Source of the DNA: JACCVL01 sp963704295
GTDB taxonomy: Bacteria; Actinomycetota; Actinomycetes; Propionibacteriales; Nocardioidaceae
Reading direction: 5' to 3'
Length of the DNA stretch: 64,000 nt
NCBI GenBank assembly: GCA_963704295.1
Contig: OY969884.1
Coordinates: 1,364,001-1,428,000, forward strand
Below the pieces are notes generated by a model, which was not told the DNA's origin, did not search any database, and worked only from the letters and a program-made list of their open reading frames with translations. Each line of letters starts with the position of its first letter. Position 1 is the stretch's first letter. Below are positions 1-7,854 of this stretch, piece after piece. Both the position numbers and the translations under genes were made by a program.

Positions 1-729
1 GTCGAGCACGCCCGAGTGTTCGGGTCGGTCGCCGACGCCTACGACCGCGGTCGACCCGGCTACCCGGACGAGGCGGTCCGCTGGATGGTCGGGGACACCG
101 CGCGCCGGGTGCTCGACCTGGCTGCCGGGACCGGGGCGCTCACCCGGCCGCTGCTTGCGGCCGGGCACGTGGTGCTCGCCGCCGACCCGCTGCCGGCGAT
201 GCTCGCGCACCTGGTGCGCCGCTCCGAGACCACCACCCTGGCCGCGATCGCGGCCACCGCCGAGCAGCTCCCGCTCCGGGTGGCCGCCGTGGATGCGGTC
301 ACGATCGGGGCCGCCTACCACTGGTTCGACCCCGACCTCGCGGTCCCCGAGCTGGCTCGGGTGCTGCGACCCGGTGGCGTGCTGGCGATGGTCTGGAACA
401 TCCGGGACGAGTCGGTGCCCTGGGTCCGGCGGCTGTCGGAGATCATCGGCCACGACGCGGAGCTGCCCGATCCCAGCGGCACGCTGGGCCTGTCCGGCGC
501 TTTCGGCCCGGTGGAGTGGCAGCGCTACCGGATGTACCAGCCGCTGGGCCGGAGCCGGCTGCTGGACCTCGTCGCCTCCCGGTCGTACGTCGCCGTGCTC
601 GACCCGACCGAGCGTGAGCAGGTGCTGGCCCGGGTGGGCGAGCTGTACGACCAGCGGCGAGGCGACGCGATCGGCCTGCAGATGCCCTACGTCACCCACT
701 GCCTGCGCACCACCCGCCTGCCGCGCTAA
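1..729 (+). CDS. Class I SAM-dependent methyltransferase, cut by the left edge
   Basis: Rossmann-fold methyltransferase of the Methyltransf_11 type, substrate unknown. The SAM-binding motif I reads VLDLAAGTGALTRPL near residue 32, followed by an acidic residue after strand 2 (AADPLPAM) and a motif IV/post-motif region ending LRPGGVLAMVWN. The opening FGSVADAYDRGRPGYP is typical of a family that usually has 5-10 residues before it. The frame is open back to base 1, and the first in-window start is GTG at 16, so the true start may lie outside the window. It ends 12 bp before the sensor kinase, on the same strand. The specific substrate cannot be read from sequence. Confidence 0.8.
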   Translation, partial: VEHARVFGSVADAYDRGRPGYPDEAVRWMVGDTARRVLDLAAGTGALTRPLLAAGHVVLAADPLPAMLAHLVRRSETTTLAAIAATAEQLPLRVAAVDAVTIGAAYHWFDPDLAVPELARVLRPGGVLAMVWNIRDESVPWVRRLSEIIGHDAELPDPSGTLGLSGAFGPVEWQRYRMYQPLGRSRLLDLVASRSYVAVLDPTEREQVLARVGELYDQRRGDAIGLQMPYVTHCLRTTRLPR

Positions 730-741
730 CGGACGGCCGAC

Positions 742-1917
742 GTGGACGAGCTGCAGGTCATCGGCGTCCTCGTGGGAGCGTCGGCAGCCGTGGCCCTCAC
801 GGCCTGGTTGCTCCGGCACCGCCGCGACCTCGGGACCCCCGCCGACCGGGCCACCTTCGCCACGCTGCACGCCGCCTCGCTCGCCTCGCCGCCCCTGCGC
901 GCCGGGCTGAACGCCGGCAGCGCGGAGCGCGCGGTGCGACACCTGCGGGCCCTGCTCGGGACGCCGGCCGTGGCGCTCGCCGACGACCAGCGGGTGCTCG
1001 CCTGGGACGGCGGCGCGCACCACCACGCCGACCAGCTGCTCGAGCTGTCCCGTCGGACCCTCGAGTCCGGGCGCACGCACGCGCACGGTGCCGGTGAGGT
1101 CGGCTGCCCGCGCGCCGGCTGTGAGCTGCGGGGCGCCGTGGTCGCCCCCCTGGTGGTCGAGGACCGGGTGGTGGGGACGCTCGTCGCGCTCACCGAGACC
1201 ACCTCGGCGGGGCTGGTCCGGGCGGCCACCGAGGTGGCCCGCTGGGTCTCGGCGCAGCTGGAGCTGGCGGAGCTGGACCGTTCCCGCACCGCCCTGGTCG
1301 AGGCCGAGGTCCGCGCCCTGCGGGCCCAGATCTCGCCGCACTTCGTCTACAACTCGCTGACCGCCATCGCGTCGTTCGTGCGAACCGACCCCGAGCGCGC
1401 CCGCGAGCTGCTGGTGGAGTTCGCCGACTTCACCCGCTACTCGTTCCGCCGGCACGGGGACTTCACCACACTGGCCGAGGAGCTGCGGTCGATCCGGCGC
1501 TATCTGGTGCTCGAGCAGGCCCGGTTCGGGGAGCGACTCGTGGTCACCCTGCGGGTCGCCCCCGAGGTGCTGACCGTGCAGCTGCCGTTCCTCTCGGTCC
1601 AGCCGCTGGTGGAGAACGCAGTCCGGCACGGGCTCGAACGCAAGGCGGGTCTCGGCCACGTCACGATCACCGCGGAGGACGACCGCACCGACGCGGTGAT
1701 CACCATCGAGGACGACGGGGTCGGTGAGGACCCGGAGCGGATGCGGCTGATCCTGGCCGGCGAGGCCGGGGACGACTCCGTGGGGCTCGGCAACGTCGAC
1801 CAGCGGCTGCGGACGGTGTTCGGCGACGAGTACGGGCTGGTGGTCGAGACCGCCGTCGGCGCCGGCACGAAGGTCACGGTCCGGGTCCCGAAGTTCGCCC
1901 CCGGCGTGAGCTCCTGA
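742..1917 (+). CDS. LytS-type sensor histidine kinase
   Basis: Sensor kinase of the LytS/YehU class, 391 aa. An N-terminal hydrophobic segment (residues ~5-22) is followed by a GAF-like region (~55-165), then the His_kinase domain. The phospho-acceptor box QISPHFVYNSLTAIASFVR holds the conserved His near residue 200. A HATPase domain follows, with N box VENAVRHGLE and G boxes DDGVGEDPER and GLGNVDQRL. Start GTG at 742. Its likely partner is the LytTR regulator at 4067, beyond YdeI and guaB1. Such kinases commonly control uptake of small carboxylates (BtsS/YpdA in E. coli), and two SSS symporters and acs lie downstream. Sensing of acetate or pyruvate is inference. Confidence 0.9.
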   Translation: MDELQVIGVLVGASAAVALTAWLLRHRRDLGTPADRATFATLHAASLASPPLRAGLNAGSAERAVRHLRALLGTPAVALADDQRVLAWDGGAHHHADQLLELSRRTLESGRTHAHGAGEVGCPRAGCELRGAVVAPLVVEDRVVGTLVALTETTSAGLVRAATEVARWVSAQLELAELDRSRTALVEAEVRALRAQISPHFVYNSLTAIASFVRTDPERARELLVEFADFTRYSFRRHGDFTTLAEELRSIRRYLVLEQARFGERLVVTLRVAPEVLTVQLPFLSVQPLVENAVRHGLERKAGLGHVTITAEDDRTDAVITIEDDGVGEDPERMRLILAGEAGDDSVGLGNVDQRLRTVFGDEYGLVVETAVGAGTKVTVRVPKFAPGVSS

Positions 1918-1933
1918 TCGGCACCATGGACCG

Positions 1934-2566
1934 ATGGCGCAACGACCCCGCCCCGGTGACAAGGACCCGAGGGTGCACGTCGAGACACGGCAGCAGTGGC
2001 GCGACTGGCTGCAGGCGGGTTCCGCGGCGCAGACCGGCGCCTGGGCGGTGACCTGGCGAAAGTCCGCGGGCCGACCGGCGCCCTCGTACGACGAGCTGGT
2101 CGAGGAGGCGCTCTGCGTCGGCTGGGTCGACAGCGTCGCGCGACGACTGGACGAGCAGCGGACGATGCTGCGGTTCACGCCCCGGCGACCGGGCAGCGGT
2201 TGGGCGCGACCGAACAAGCGCCGGGTCCAGGCGCTGGAGGCGGCCGGCCTGATGACGGCAGCCGGCCGCGCCGTGATCGACCGGGCGAAGGCGGACGGCA
2301 GCTGGACGCTGCTGGACGACGTCGAGGACCTGGTGGTCCCGGCCGACCTCGCGGCCGCCCTGGCGGCGCGACCACCCGCCGCCGAGCGGTTCGACGCGTT
2401 CCCGCGGTCGGTGCGGCGCGGGATCCTGGAGTGGATCGCGCAAGCCAAGCGGCCGGTGACCCGGGAGCGGCGGGTGACCGAGACCTCCGAGCTGGCCCAG
2501 CGGGGAGAGCGCGCGAACCAATGGCGACCGAAGGACGCCGGCGCTGACCCGACGGCCGGCGGGTAG
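1934..2566 (+). CDS. YdeI/OmpD-associated family protein
   Basis: Soluble 210-aa protein of the YdeI family. The N-terminal part carries the family signature around TWRKSAGRPAPSYDELVEEALCVGWVDS (quoted here as TWRKSAGRP and EEALCVGWVDS, residues ~40-70), then RRPGSGWARPNKRRV. The C-terminal part, RFDAFPRSVRRGILEWIAQAKRPVTRERRV, resembles the OmdA tail. Biochemical function is not established; relatives have been linked to bacteriocin or peptide tolerance. It lies between the sensor kinase and guaB1 on the same strand, 16 bp after the kinase stop. Confidence 0.8.
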   Translation: MAQRPRPGDKDPRVHVETRQQWRDWLQAGSAAQTGAWAVTWRKSAGRPAPSYDELVEEALCVGWVDSVARRLDEQRTMLRFTPRRPGSGWARPNKRRVQALEAAGLMTAAGRAVIDRAKADGSWTLLDDVEDLVVPADLAAALAARPPAAERFDAFPRSVRRGILEWIAQAKRPVTRERRVTETSELAQRGERANQWRPKDAGADPTAGG

Positions 2567-2569
2567 CGT
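2564..2569 (+). promoter_or_regulatory. -10 element (TAGCGT) for guaB1, leaderless type
   Basis: TAGCGT ends 8 nt before the GTG start of guaB1, a spacing that puts the transcription start at or next to the start codon. No ribosome binding site is present. It lies inside the last codons of the preceding gene. Confidence 0.5.
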
Positions 2570-2577
2570 GCGCTGAC

Positions 2578-4062
2578 GTGCGATTCCTGGACGGCCGCGC
2601 GCCGGCGTACGACCTCACCTACGACGACGTCTTCATGGTGCCGTCGCGCTCGGCGGTGACCTCCCGCTTCGACGTGGACCTCACCCCGCCGGACCGCGTC
2701 GGGACCACCCTCCCGGTCATCGCGTCGAACATGACGGCGGTGTCGGGCCGCCGGATGGCCGAGACCGTCGCCAGGCGCGGTGCGGTGGCGGTGTTGCCGC
2801 AGGACATCCCGATGGAGGTCGTCGGCCGGGCGATCGGCGCGGTCAAGGCTGCGCATCCGGTGTACGAGACGCCGATCACGGTGGGCCCCACCACCACCGT
2901 GGGCGAGGCGCTGAGCCTGATGCCCAAGCGCGCGCATCGGGCCGTCGTGGTGCTGGACGGCGGGACACCGGTGGGAGTGATGACCGAGCACGACGGGACC
3001 GGCGTGGACAGGTTCGCACAGGTGCACGAGGTGATGACGGCCGAACCGGTGACGCTGGCCGCGGGCATCGAGCCGGCGGCGGCGTTCGACGTCCTGGCCT
3101 CGCGGCACCTGGCCTTGGCGCCGGTCGTCGACGGTGACCGGCTGGTCGGCGTGCTGACCCGGACCGGCGCCCTGCGGGCGGCCGTCTACCGCCCCGCCCT
3201 CGATCGGGCCGGCCGGCTGCTGGTCGGGGTCGCCATCGGCATCAACGGCGACGTCGGCAGCAAGGCGGAGGCCGCGCTCGCGCACGGGGCCGACGTGCTG
3301 GTGGTGGACACCGCGCACGGCCACCAGGACCGGATGCTCGAGGCGGTCGCGGCGGTCGCGGCGGTCGCGGCGGTCGCGGCGGTGGCCGAGACCCGAGCCT
3401 CGGCGAGCGCCGCCACCGGCCGCACCCCCCGGGTGGTCGCCGGCAACGTGGTGACCGCCGAGGGCACCCGCGATCTGGTGGCCGCCGGTGCCGACATCGT
3501 CAAGGTCGGGGTCGGGCCGGGGGCGATGTGCACCACCCGGATGATGACGGGGGTCGGGCGTCCACAGTTCTCCGCTGTGCTCGCGTGTGCCGAGGCGGCC
3601 ACCGACCTGGGTGCGCACGTGTGGGCCGACGGCGGCGTCCGGCACCCGCGCGACGTCGCCCTCGCGCTGGCCGCCGGCGCCTCCAGCGTAATGGTCGGAT
3701 CCTGGTTCGCCGGTACGCACGAGAGTCCGGGGGACCTGTCGCTGACCGCCGAGGGAACCCCGTACAAGGAGTCGTTCGGGATGGCCTCGGCGCGGGCGGT
3801 CAGCTCCCGCACCCGGGACGCGGCCGGTTTCGACCGGGCCCGGATGGCGCTGTTCGAGGAGGGCATCTCATCGGCCCGGATGTTCCTCGACCCCGAGCGA
3901 CCGGGGGTGGAGGACCTGCTGGACGCGATCACCGCCGGTGTCCGGTCCGCGGCGACGTACGCGGGCGCCCGGACGGTCGGCGAGCTGCACGAGCAGGCCG
4001 TGATCGGGCTGCAGAGCGGGTCCGGGTTCAACGAGGGCCGGCCCGTGCACGCGAGCTGGTGA
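2578..4062 (+). CDS. guaB1: GuaB1-type GMP reductase (IMPDH-related, CBS domains)
   Basis: IMPDH/GMPR-superfamily TIM barrel with inserted CBS domains, 494 aa. The start RFLDGRAPAYDLTYDDVFMVPSRS is typical of the actinobacterial GuaB1 group, which has been shown to reduce GMP to IMP in mycobacteria. The CBS pair occupies residues ~95-200. The catalytic loop GVGPGAMCTTRMMTGVG holds the active Cys near residue 320. The PYKESFGMAS flap region and a C-terminal GSGFNEGRPVHASW follow. Activity should salvage guanine nucleotides, possibly with CBS-domain nucleotide regulation. A tandem 9-bp repeat lies after the DTAHGHQDRM segment. It sits between the kinase and its LytTR partner. Confidence 0.88.
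   Translation: MRFLDGRAPAYDLTYDDVFMVPSRSAVTSRFDVDLTPPDRVGTTLPVIASNMTAVSGRRMAETVARRGAVAVLPQDIPMEVVGRAIGAVKAAHPVYETPITVGPTTTVGEALSLMPKRAHRAVVVLDGGTPVGVMTEHDGTGVDRFAQVHEVMTAEPVTLAAGIEPAAAFDVLASRHLALAPVVDGDRLVGVLTRTGALRAAVYRPALDRAGRLLVGVAIGINGDVGSKAEAALAHGADVLVVDTAHGHQDRMLEAVAAVAAVAAVAAVAETRASASAATGRTPRVVAGNVVTAEGTRDLVAAGADIVKVGVGPGAMCTTRMMTGVGRPQFSAVLACAEAATDLGAHVWADGGVRHPRDVALALAAGASSVMVGSWFAGTHESPGDLSLTAEGTPYKESFGMASARAVSSRTRDAAGFDRARMALFEEGISSARMFLDPERPGVEDLLDAITAGVRSAATYAGARTVGELHEQAVIGLQSGSGFNEGRPVHASW
3343..3387 (+). repeat. In-frame 9-bp tandem repeat in guaB1
   Basis: Four perfect copies of GCGGTCGCG (3343-3378) and a fifth, diverged copy encode an (AVA)n helix. The repeat lies directly after the DTAHGHQDRM motif of the barrel. 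Its length is a multiple of three, so copy-number change would keep the frame. Confidence 0.9.
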
Positions 4063-4066
4063 CCCG

Positions 4067-4867
4067 GTGACCGCTGCCGCGGGCCCCCTGGGGCCAGGGC
4101 TGCACGTGCTCGTCGTGGACGACGAGCAGCCCGCCCGCGAGGAGCTCGCGTACCTGCTCGGCGGCGACCACCGGATCGAGCGGGTGGACACCGCCGACTG
4201 CGGCGCGGAGGCGCTGCGGGTGCTGGAGACGACGGACGTCGACGCCGTCTTCCTCGACGTCGCGATGCCCGACCTGACGGGCGTGGACGTGGCCCGGGTG
4301 CTGGCCCGGTTCCGGTCCCCGCCGGGGATCGTCTTCGTCACAGCCCACGACGGGTTCGCGGTCGATGCGTTCGACCTGCACGCTGTCGACTATCTGCTCA
4401 AGCCGGTCAGCACCGACCGGCTCACCGAGGCGGTGCGCCGGCTCGTCACCGAACGGGCCGGCCCCGGATTCGCCGTCCCGAGTCCGACGGCCGCCGACGC
4501 TTCGGACCCGGCCTCCCGAGACGACGAGGTCATCGTCGTCGAGCGCGCGGGCGTCACCAGGTTCGTGCGGCGCGGTGACGTGGTCTGGGTCGAGGCGCAC
4601 GGTGACTACGCCCGACTGCACACCGAGGCCGGCAGCCACCTGGTACGGGTCCCCCTGTCCGCGCTGGAGGAGCGGTGGGCCGCCGCCGGGTTCGTGCGCA
4701 TCCACCGCAGCCTGCTGGTCGATGCGCACCGGGTGCTCGAGGTCCGCACCCTGGCCGGCCGGACCAGTGTGCTGGTTCCCGGGCCTGGCGGGCCGGTCCC
4801 GCTCCAGGTCGCGCGGCGTCACGCCCGTGACCTCCGCGCGCTGCTGCTGCGGCGAGGTCGCGGCTGA
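4067..4867 (+). CDS. LytTR-family response regulator
   Basis: Response regulator of the AlgR/LytR class, 266 aa. The receiver domain has VLVVDDEQPAREEL near the N-terminus, phospho-acceptor Asp in AVFLDVAMPDLTG (~residue 66), Thr in FVTAHDG and Lys in DYLLKPVST. The linker runs ~130-155. The LytTR DNA-binding domain (~160-262) includes VVWVEAHGDYARLHT, FVRIHRSLLVD and VARRHARDLRALL. GTG start 4 bp after the guaB1 stop, so it is probably co-transcribed with it. It should pair with the LytS-type kinase at 742. The likely targets, by position, are the symporter genes at 5.4-9.5 kb. Confidence 0.92.
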   Translation: MTAAAGPLGPGLHVLVVDDEQPAREELAYLLGGDHRIERVDTADCGAEALRVLETTDVDAVFLDVAMPDLTGVDVARVLARFRSPPGIVFVTAHDGFAVDAFDLHAVDYLLKPVSTDRLTEAVRRLVTERAGPGFAVPSPTAADASDPASRDDEVIVVERAGVTRFVRRGDVVWVEAHGDYARLHTEAGSHLVRVPLSALEERWAAAGFVRIHRSLLVDAHRVLEVRTLAGRTSVLVPGPGGPVPLQVARRHARDLRALLLRRGRG

Positions 4868-4892
4868 GCAGCTCGCCGGAGGTGACGGCAAG

Positions 4893-5318
4893 ATGAGCGC
4901 CATGCTGACTCTCGATGACGCGCTCGGCCTCTGCGCCGCCGCCCGCACCGCCGCGGAGGACACCGGCGTTCCCATGTCGGTCGCCGTCATGGACGCCGGT
5001 GGGCATCTGCTCGCGCTGACCCGGATGGACGGGGCGCCGTGGATCAGCGCCGACGTGGCCCAGGGAAAGGCGTGGACGGCGGCCGCGTACGGCGCACCCA
5101 GCCACGCCCAGCGGCAGAAGATGGAGGCGCTGCCGAACTTCGCGACCGCGCTGGTGGGGATGACCGACGGCCGCTACACCCCGCAGACCGGGGCGGTCCC
5201 GGTCTACCGCGACGGCACCCTGCTGGGCGCGGTCGGTGCCAGCGGTGGGACCGGCGACCAGGACGAGGCGGTCTGCGCCGCCGCGGTCGAACAGCGCGGC
5301 TTCGCCACCGAGGGCTGA
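4893..5318 (+). CDS. GlcG/HbpS family heme-binding-like protein
   Basis: Small 141-aa protein of the GlcG/HbpS (DUF336) family. It has the typical N-terminal helix LTLDDALGLCAAARTAAEDTG, then MSVAVMDAGGHLLALTRMDGA, the AQGKAWTAAAY segment and a Gly-rich C-terminal turn GAVGASGGTGDQDE. ATG at 4893 is chosen because GGAGG lies 10 nt upstream; ATG 4902 is also possible. No signal peptide is seen. HbpS in Streptomyces is a heme-binding accessory of a two-component system, while GlcG occurs in glycolate loci. Here it sits between the LytTR regulator and the transporter genes. A role in signalling is inference. Confidence 0.8.
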   Translation: MSAMLTLDDALGLCAAARTAAEDTGVPMSVAVMDAGGHLLALTRMDGAPWISADVAQGKAWTAAAYGAPSHAQRQKMEALPNFATALVGMTDGRYTPQTGAVPVYRDGTLLGAVGASGGTGDQDEAVCAAAVEQRGFATEG

Positions 5319-5363
5319 CCCGACTCCGGCCCCCGACGGCTGAGCGGGCGGCTGCCCGCGCAG

Positions 5364-5369
5364 TACGGT
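5364..5369 (+). promoter_or_regulatory. -10 element (TACGGT), leaderless type
   Basis: TACGGT ends 7 nt before GTG 5377. This spacing selects GTG 5377 over GTG 5368 as the start of the small membrane protein and suggests a leaderless message that opens the first symporter operon. Confidence 0.5.
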
Positions 5370-5376
5370 GCCGCGC

Positions 5377-5748
5377 GTGGAGGACCCCCCGCAGCGGGTA
5401 CGCGTCACCAGCCCGCGAACGTCGGCCCGCGCCTCGCGACCGACCCCCGGAACGCACGAGATCGACGCGCAGACCAAGCTGGGCGAGGTCTACATGCGCT
5501 CGCTGCTGCGGACCCAGCTGCGCCTGTCGCTGACGGTGCTGGCCGTCGTGATAGGCCCGCTGGCCACGCTGCCCTGGGTGTTCGCGCTGGCGCCGCAGGT
5601 GCGGGCCGTCACCATCGCCGGGGTGCCGCTGCCCTGGCTGCTGCTCGGCGTCGCGGTGCACCCGCTGCTGGTGTCCGCCGGTTGGTGGTACGCGAGGCGG
5701 GCCGAGCAGGCGGAGCTCCAGTTCACCGAGCTGGTGGAGCGGTCGTGA
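5377..5748 (+). CDS. DUF485-like small membrane partner of SSS symporter
   Basis: A 123-aa protein with a charged, disordered N-terminus of about 30 residues. The core GEVYMRSLLRTQLRLSLTVLAVV leads into two membrane helices (~55-75 and ~85-105) and ends in WYARRAEQAELQFTELVERS. Size, two-helix layout and position right before an SSS symporter match DUF485/YjcH proteins, though similarity to the DUF485 consensus is weak compared with the copy at 7519. Its stop overlaps the symporter start by 4 nt (GTGA), indicating translational coupling. It may be needed for stability or activity of the transporter; this is inference from the YjcH-ActP pairing. Confidence 0.75.
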   Translation: MEDPPQRVRVTSPRTSARASRPTPGTHEIDAQTKLGEVYMRSLLRTQLRLSLTVLAVVIGPLATLPWVFALAPQVRAVTIAGVPLPWLLLGVAVHPLLVSAGWWYARRAEQAELQFTELVERS

Positions 5749-7283
5749 ACCCGGCCACGGGCTGGACGGCGGTCATCGTGGTGGCAGTGGTCACGCTGGG
5801 CATCGGCGCCTTCGGGCTCCGGATCAGCCGGACGACGTCGGACTTCTTCGTCGCCTCCCGCTCCGTGCAGCCGCTCTGGAACGCGTCCGCGATCGGCGGC
5901 GAGTACCTGTCGGCGGCGTCGTTCCTCGGCGTCGCGGGTCTGGTGCTGGCCTTCGGTGCGGACATGCTCTGGTTCCCGGTCGGCTTCGCGACCGGCTACC
6001 TCGTGCTGCTCGTGCTGGTCGCCGCGCCGCTGCGACGCTCCGGCGCGTACACGATCCCGGACTTCGCCGAGGCCCGGCTGGAGTCCCGCACGGTCCGCTC
6101 CGTGGCCAGCGCGCTCGTCGTCGTCGTCGGCTGGCTCTACCTGCTGCCGCAGCTGCAGGGGGCCGGGTTGACGCTGCGCACCGTGACCGGCGCCCCGGGC
6201 TGGGCGGGGGCGGTGCTGGTCGCCGGCGTGGTGGTGCTGAACGTCGTGGCGGGCGGCATGCGGAGCATCACGTTCGTGCAGGCGTTCCAGTACTGGCTCA
6301 AGCTGACCGCCCTGCTCGTGCCGCTGGTGGTTCTGCTGACCGTCTGGCGGGCCGACGGCTCACCGTCCCCCACCGACGCCGGGGAGACGGGCCGTGCCTG
6401 GTTGCTGCCGCTGGACGGCAGCCGCCCGCAGGACCTCTACCGCACCTGCTCGCTGATGGTCGCGACCTTCCTCGGAACGATGGGGCTGCCGCACGTGCTG
6501 GTGCGCTTCTACACCAACCCCGACGGGCGCGCGGCTCGCCGCACCACCGTGATCGTGCTGGCGCTGCTGGCCGGCTTCTACCTGCTGCCCCCGGTGTACG
6601 GCGTGCTGGGGCGGATCTATGCGGCCGACCTGGTGCGGAGCGGCCGGAGCGACGCCGTGGTGCTGGAGCTCCCCGGGCGGATGCTCGACGGCGTGGCCGG
6701 TGACCTGCTCGGCGCGCTGCTCACCGCGGGGGCCTTCGCCGCGTTCCTGTCCACCGCCTCCGGGCTGGCGGTCTCGGTGGCCGGGGCGCTGAGCCAGGAC
6801 GTGCTGACCCGGCTGCCGCTGCGCGCCGGTCGCCGGCTCGGCGGGGTGGCGGCGTTCCGGCTGGCGGCGGTCCTCGCCCTCGTCGTGCCGCTGACCATCG
6901 CGCTGGCGACCCAGCGGCTGGCGGTGGCGAGCTCGGTCGGACTCGCCTTCGCCGTCGCCGCGTCGACGTTCTGTCCGCTGCTCGTGCTCGGCATCTGGTG
7001 GCCACGGCTGACCGACCACGGCGCGGTGGCGGGGCTGCTGACCGGTGGACTGGCCTCGGGCGGTGCGGTGACGCTGGTCATCCTCGATCCGGACCGGACC
7101 GGCTGGAGCGGCACGCTGCTTGCCCAGCCGGCCGCCTGGGCGGTGCCCACCGCCTTCGCCGTCATGATCGCCGTGTCGCTGCTCACACCGAGGCGGGTGG
7201 CTCACGGGGTGACCCGGACGATGGTGCGGCTGCACGCGCCCGAGTCGCTGGACCTCGACCGCGGATCCTGGCAGCCCCGCTGA
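5745..7283 (+). CDS. SSS-family cation/carboxylate symporter (ActP/MctC-like), first copy
   Basis: Sodium:solute symporter family protein of 512 aa with about 13 membrane helices. Family features include TSDFFVASRSVQPLWNASAIGGEYLSAASFLG near the N-terminus (TSDFFVASR; GGEYLSAASFLG), the GGMRSITFVQAFQYWLK segment around residue 170 and TMGLPHVLVRFYT around 250. ActP and MctC relatives move acetate, propionate or pyruvate. It overlaps the upstream DUF485-like gene by 4 nt and is separated from the second pair by 235 bp. Compared with the second copy it is more diverged and shorter. Substrate is inferred from family and from the acs gene downstream. Confidence 0.85.
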   Translation: MNPATGWTAVIVVAVVTLGIGAFGLRISRTTSDFFVASRSVQPLWNASAIGGEYLSAASFLGVAGLVLAFGADMLWFPVGFATGYLVLLVLVAAPLRRSGAYTIPDFAEARLESRTVRSVASALVVVVGWLYLLPQLQGAGLTLRTVTGAPGWAGAVLVAGVVVLNVVAGGMRSITFVQAFQYWLKLTALLVPLVVLLTVWRADGSPSPTDAGETGRAWLLPLDGSRPQDLYRTCSLMVATFLGTMGLPHVLVRFYTNPDGRAARRTTVIVLALLAGFYLLPPVYGVLGRIYAADLVRSGRSDAVVLELPGRMLDGVAGDLLGALLTAGAFAAFLSTASGLAVSVAGALSQDVLTRLPLRAGRRLGGVAAFRLAAVLALVVPLTIALATQRLAVASSVGLAFAVAASTFCPLLVLGIWWPRLTDHGAVAGLLTGGLASGGAVTLVILDPDRTGWSGTLLAQPAAWAVPTAFAVMIAVSLLTPRRVAHGVTRTMVRLHAPESLDLDRGSWQPR

Positions 7284-7518
7284 CCGCGGGTGGCGCAGCG
7301 ACCGCCGCGCCGTTCGGCGCGCGGAACCGACCGCTCGGCGCGCGGCGACCACTGCGGCCGGACCGTCCGCCGCACGCGTGAGCTCGCCCGCCGCACGTCG
7401 CTGCCGGAGACCTCGCCTCGCAAGCCGGACAGTTCGTACTCTCCTGGACGCAGCACAGGTGACGCCCGTCACGCCCCGATCCGGCTCCGGCCGGGCGACC
7501 GACTGAGGTGAGCGCACG

Positions 7519-7854
7519 GTGGAGAAGATCTCGACCGCCCAGCACGAGGCATATCTCCGGCTCCACGCCAGCGAGGACTTCGGCATCCTGCGCCGGCGGT
7601 TTCGCGGCTGGGCCTTCATCGCGACCGCTGCCTTCATGTCGTGGTACCTGCTCTACGTCCTGATGTCGACGTTCGCCGCTGACTTCATGGGCACCAAGCT
7701 GGTCGGCAACATCAACGTCGCGCTGGTGTTCGGGCTGCTGCAGTTCGTGTCCACCTTCGTCATCGCGTGGATGTACGCGGGCTACGCCAACCGCGAGCTG
7801 GATCCGATCGCCAGCAAGCTGCAGCGCGACTACGACAGCGTGGCCGGCCGATGA
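7519..7854 (+). CDS. DUF485 membrane protein
   Basis: A clear 111-aa DUF485 (YjcH) protein. The soluble N-terminus has the signature HASEDFGILRRRFRGWAF, followed by two membrane helices with MSWYLLYVLMSTFAADFM and GLLQFVSTFVIAWMYAGYAN. GTG start at 7519 preceded by GAGGTGAG. Its stop overlaps the next symporter by 4 nt (ATGA). It is expected to be the membrane partner of the downstream acetate-type symporter. Confidence 0.9.
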   Translation: MEKISTAQHEAYLRLHASEDFGILRRRFRGWAFIATAAFMSWYLLYVLMSTFAADFMGTKLVGNINVALVFGLLQFVSTFVIAWMYAGYANRELDPIASKLQRDYDSVAGR

